From Actinomycetota bacterium (GTDB taxonomy: Bacteria > Actinomycetota > Humimicrobiia > Humimicrobiales > Humimicrobiaceae): a stretch of DNA of 7,048 nucleotides. The notes under the pieces are model-generated. The model searched no databases, was not told the origin of the DNA, and saw only the letters and a list, made by a program, of their open reading frames with translations. This document shows positions 6,118 to 7,048 of this stretch, in pieces. The translations under genes and the position numbers were made by a program. Each line of letters opens with the position of its first letter. Position 1 is the first letter of the stretch. Location of the stretch: NCBI GenBank assembly GCA_016932375.1, contig JAFGDA010000025.1:1-7048 (forward strand), written 5' to 3'.

Positions 6118-7048
6118 TTACACCTGCTGTTTTCCTGAAATCTGTTTTTCCACTTCAAAACTGATAGCGGTGGCCTGCACCATCTGCCACGCCGGAATTG
6201 GTATGGCTCCCTTTTTTAACCCTTCCCCGAATTCTTTAAGCGCCGGCATATGGCCCTTGTCCTGCCTGCCGGGCGCCATTCCTTTTTCTTTCGAACCATA
6301 TATCCTCACCCCGGTATAGTCGTCAAGAAAAATCATCTTATTATCAAAATATATCTCCATTTGTTCCTTGGGCACCTCATCTGACCCGAGGGCAGTATAT
6401 ATCAGGTTGCAGATAGAGCCGTCCTTATACTTTATGGTTGCAGAAAAATTATCATTGGCAAATACATTACCGGTTTTCGGGCTGATACCCCCTGCCATAA
6501 CCGAAAAGACTTCACTATCCGTAAAATAATTAAAAAGGTCATAGATATGGCAGGCTTCCCCGATATTCCTGCCCCCGCCTTCTTCCGAATGCACCCAGCT
6601 ATCTTCAGGGATATATCCCGCATTCATCCTGTAGTTAATCATCATGGGATTTATCCTTTTTTCAATTATTTCCTTAATCCTTACAGAATAGGAAGAGAAC
6701 CTGCGGTTGAAATCCACCATCAGAAGAGGTGCACCGGATTTTTCAAACAGCTCAATCAACTTTATGAGCCCGTCTTCATTCATTGCAAGGGGCTTTTCAA
6801 TAAAAACAGCCTTCCTGGCTTCCAGGGCTGCCGCTGCCATCTCAGCATGGAGATTGTGCCTGGTGGCAATCAACACCATATCCACATCCTTATCCTCAAG
6901 CACCCTGCTATAATCAGTCGTCCCGTACTCTGCCCCATACTGTTCTGCAAGTCCAAGCGCGCTGTCTCCCGCCTTATCGCAAACTGCAAATATCCTGTAA
7001 ATTTCCCTTAGCCGGCTCAGGTTTGGAAGGTGCATCCCCCTGACAAAA
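6118..7048 (-). CDS. Gfo/Idh/MocA oxidoreductase, probable C-terminal half of a two-domain enzyme (5' end outside window)
   Basis: The frame is open to the right edge; 309 residues plus stop are visible. ATG 7035 is internal: the visible residues before it (FVRG) continue into HLPNL, which in this family comes just after the GxGxx nucleotide-binding loop, so that loop and the true start lie outside. Seen: TDYSRVLEDKDVDMVLIATRH (end of the Rossmann domain), FIEKPLAM with the conserved EKP, LMVDFNRRFS, NYRMNAGYIPEDSWVHSEEG, and GGGRNIGEACHIYDL with the likely catalytic His. Family knowledge: these are NAD(P)-dependent sugar or polyol oxidoreductases. The NRRFS, MNAGYIP and GEACHIYDL wording is that of two-domain enzymes in which a zinc alcohol dehydrogenase precedes the Gfo/Idh part, often coded beside heparinase and glycosyltransferase genes. 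That fusion is inferred here. The stop is one base before the next start, indicating one operon. Substrate is unknown. Confidence 0.9.
   Translation of the reverse strand, partial: FVRGMHLPNLSRLREIYRIFAVCDKAGDSALGLAEQYGAEYGTTDYSRVLEDKDVDMVLIATRHNLHAEMAAAALEARKAVFIEKPLAMNEDGLIKLIELFEKSGAPLLMVDFNRRFSSYSVRIKEIIEKRINPMMINYRMNAGYIPEDSWVHSEEGGGRNIGEACHIYDLFNYFTDSEVFSVMAGGISPKTGNVFANDNFSATIKYKDGSICNLIYTALGSDEVPKEQMEIYFDNKMIFLDDYTGVRIYGSKEKGMAPGRQDKGHMPALKEFGEGLKKGAIPIPAWQMVQATAISFEVEKQISGKQQV

Noticed and set aside
6117..6158. Longer N-terminus for the transferase starting at 6158
   Set aside because: The extra 14 codons overlap the end of the oxidoreductase gene in another frame; ATG 6116 has a ribosome site and sits one base after the upstream stop.

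Overview
This window looks like part of a surface-polysaccharide (exopolysaccharide, capsule or O-antigen type) locus. Every supported gene is on the minus strand, so transcription runs right to left. The gene families are typical of bacteria. Arg codons AGG/AGA and Ile codon ATA are used often in every gene, and base composition is moderate. That fits several anaerobic, clostridial-like or uncultured lineages, but no gene here fixes the organism.

Layout in transcription order. (1) 7048-6118: the C-terminal part of a Gfo/Idh/MocA-type oxidoreductase, entering from outside the window. It most resembles the second half of the two-domain (zinc alcohol dehydrogenase + Gfo/Idh) oxidoreductases found beside heparinase genes. 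(2) 6116-5130: an unusual protein related to CDP-glycerol glycerophosphotransferases. It starts one base after the previous stop and has its parts in the reverse of the usual order. (3) 5158-4958: a possible 66-residue Cys-rich ORF in the short stretch before the next gene. Its ribosome-binding site lies in one arm of a strong hairpin. (4) 4961-3468: a Wzx-like flippase with about 14 membrane segments. (5) 3471-2239: a GT4 glycosyltransferase joined to the flippase by an ATGA overlap and a strong Shine-Dalgarno sequence. (6) A 185-base gap, 2238-2054. (7) 2053-1: a heparinase II/III family protein running off the left edge.

Together these suggest a pathway that modifies a nucleotide-linked or sugar precursor (oxidoreductase), builds a lipid-linked oligosaccharide (GT4, and perhaps a polyol-phosphate transferase), flips it across the membrane (Wzx-like protein), and handles the polymer with a lyase-fold enzyme that lacks a visible signal peptide. 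The most unusual part is 4958-6116: the permuted or doubly truncated transferase, the hairpin at its 3' end, and the overlapping small ORF whose stop overlaps the flippase start. I found no mobile element, CRISPR array, tRNA, rRNA or convincing terminator.
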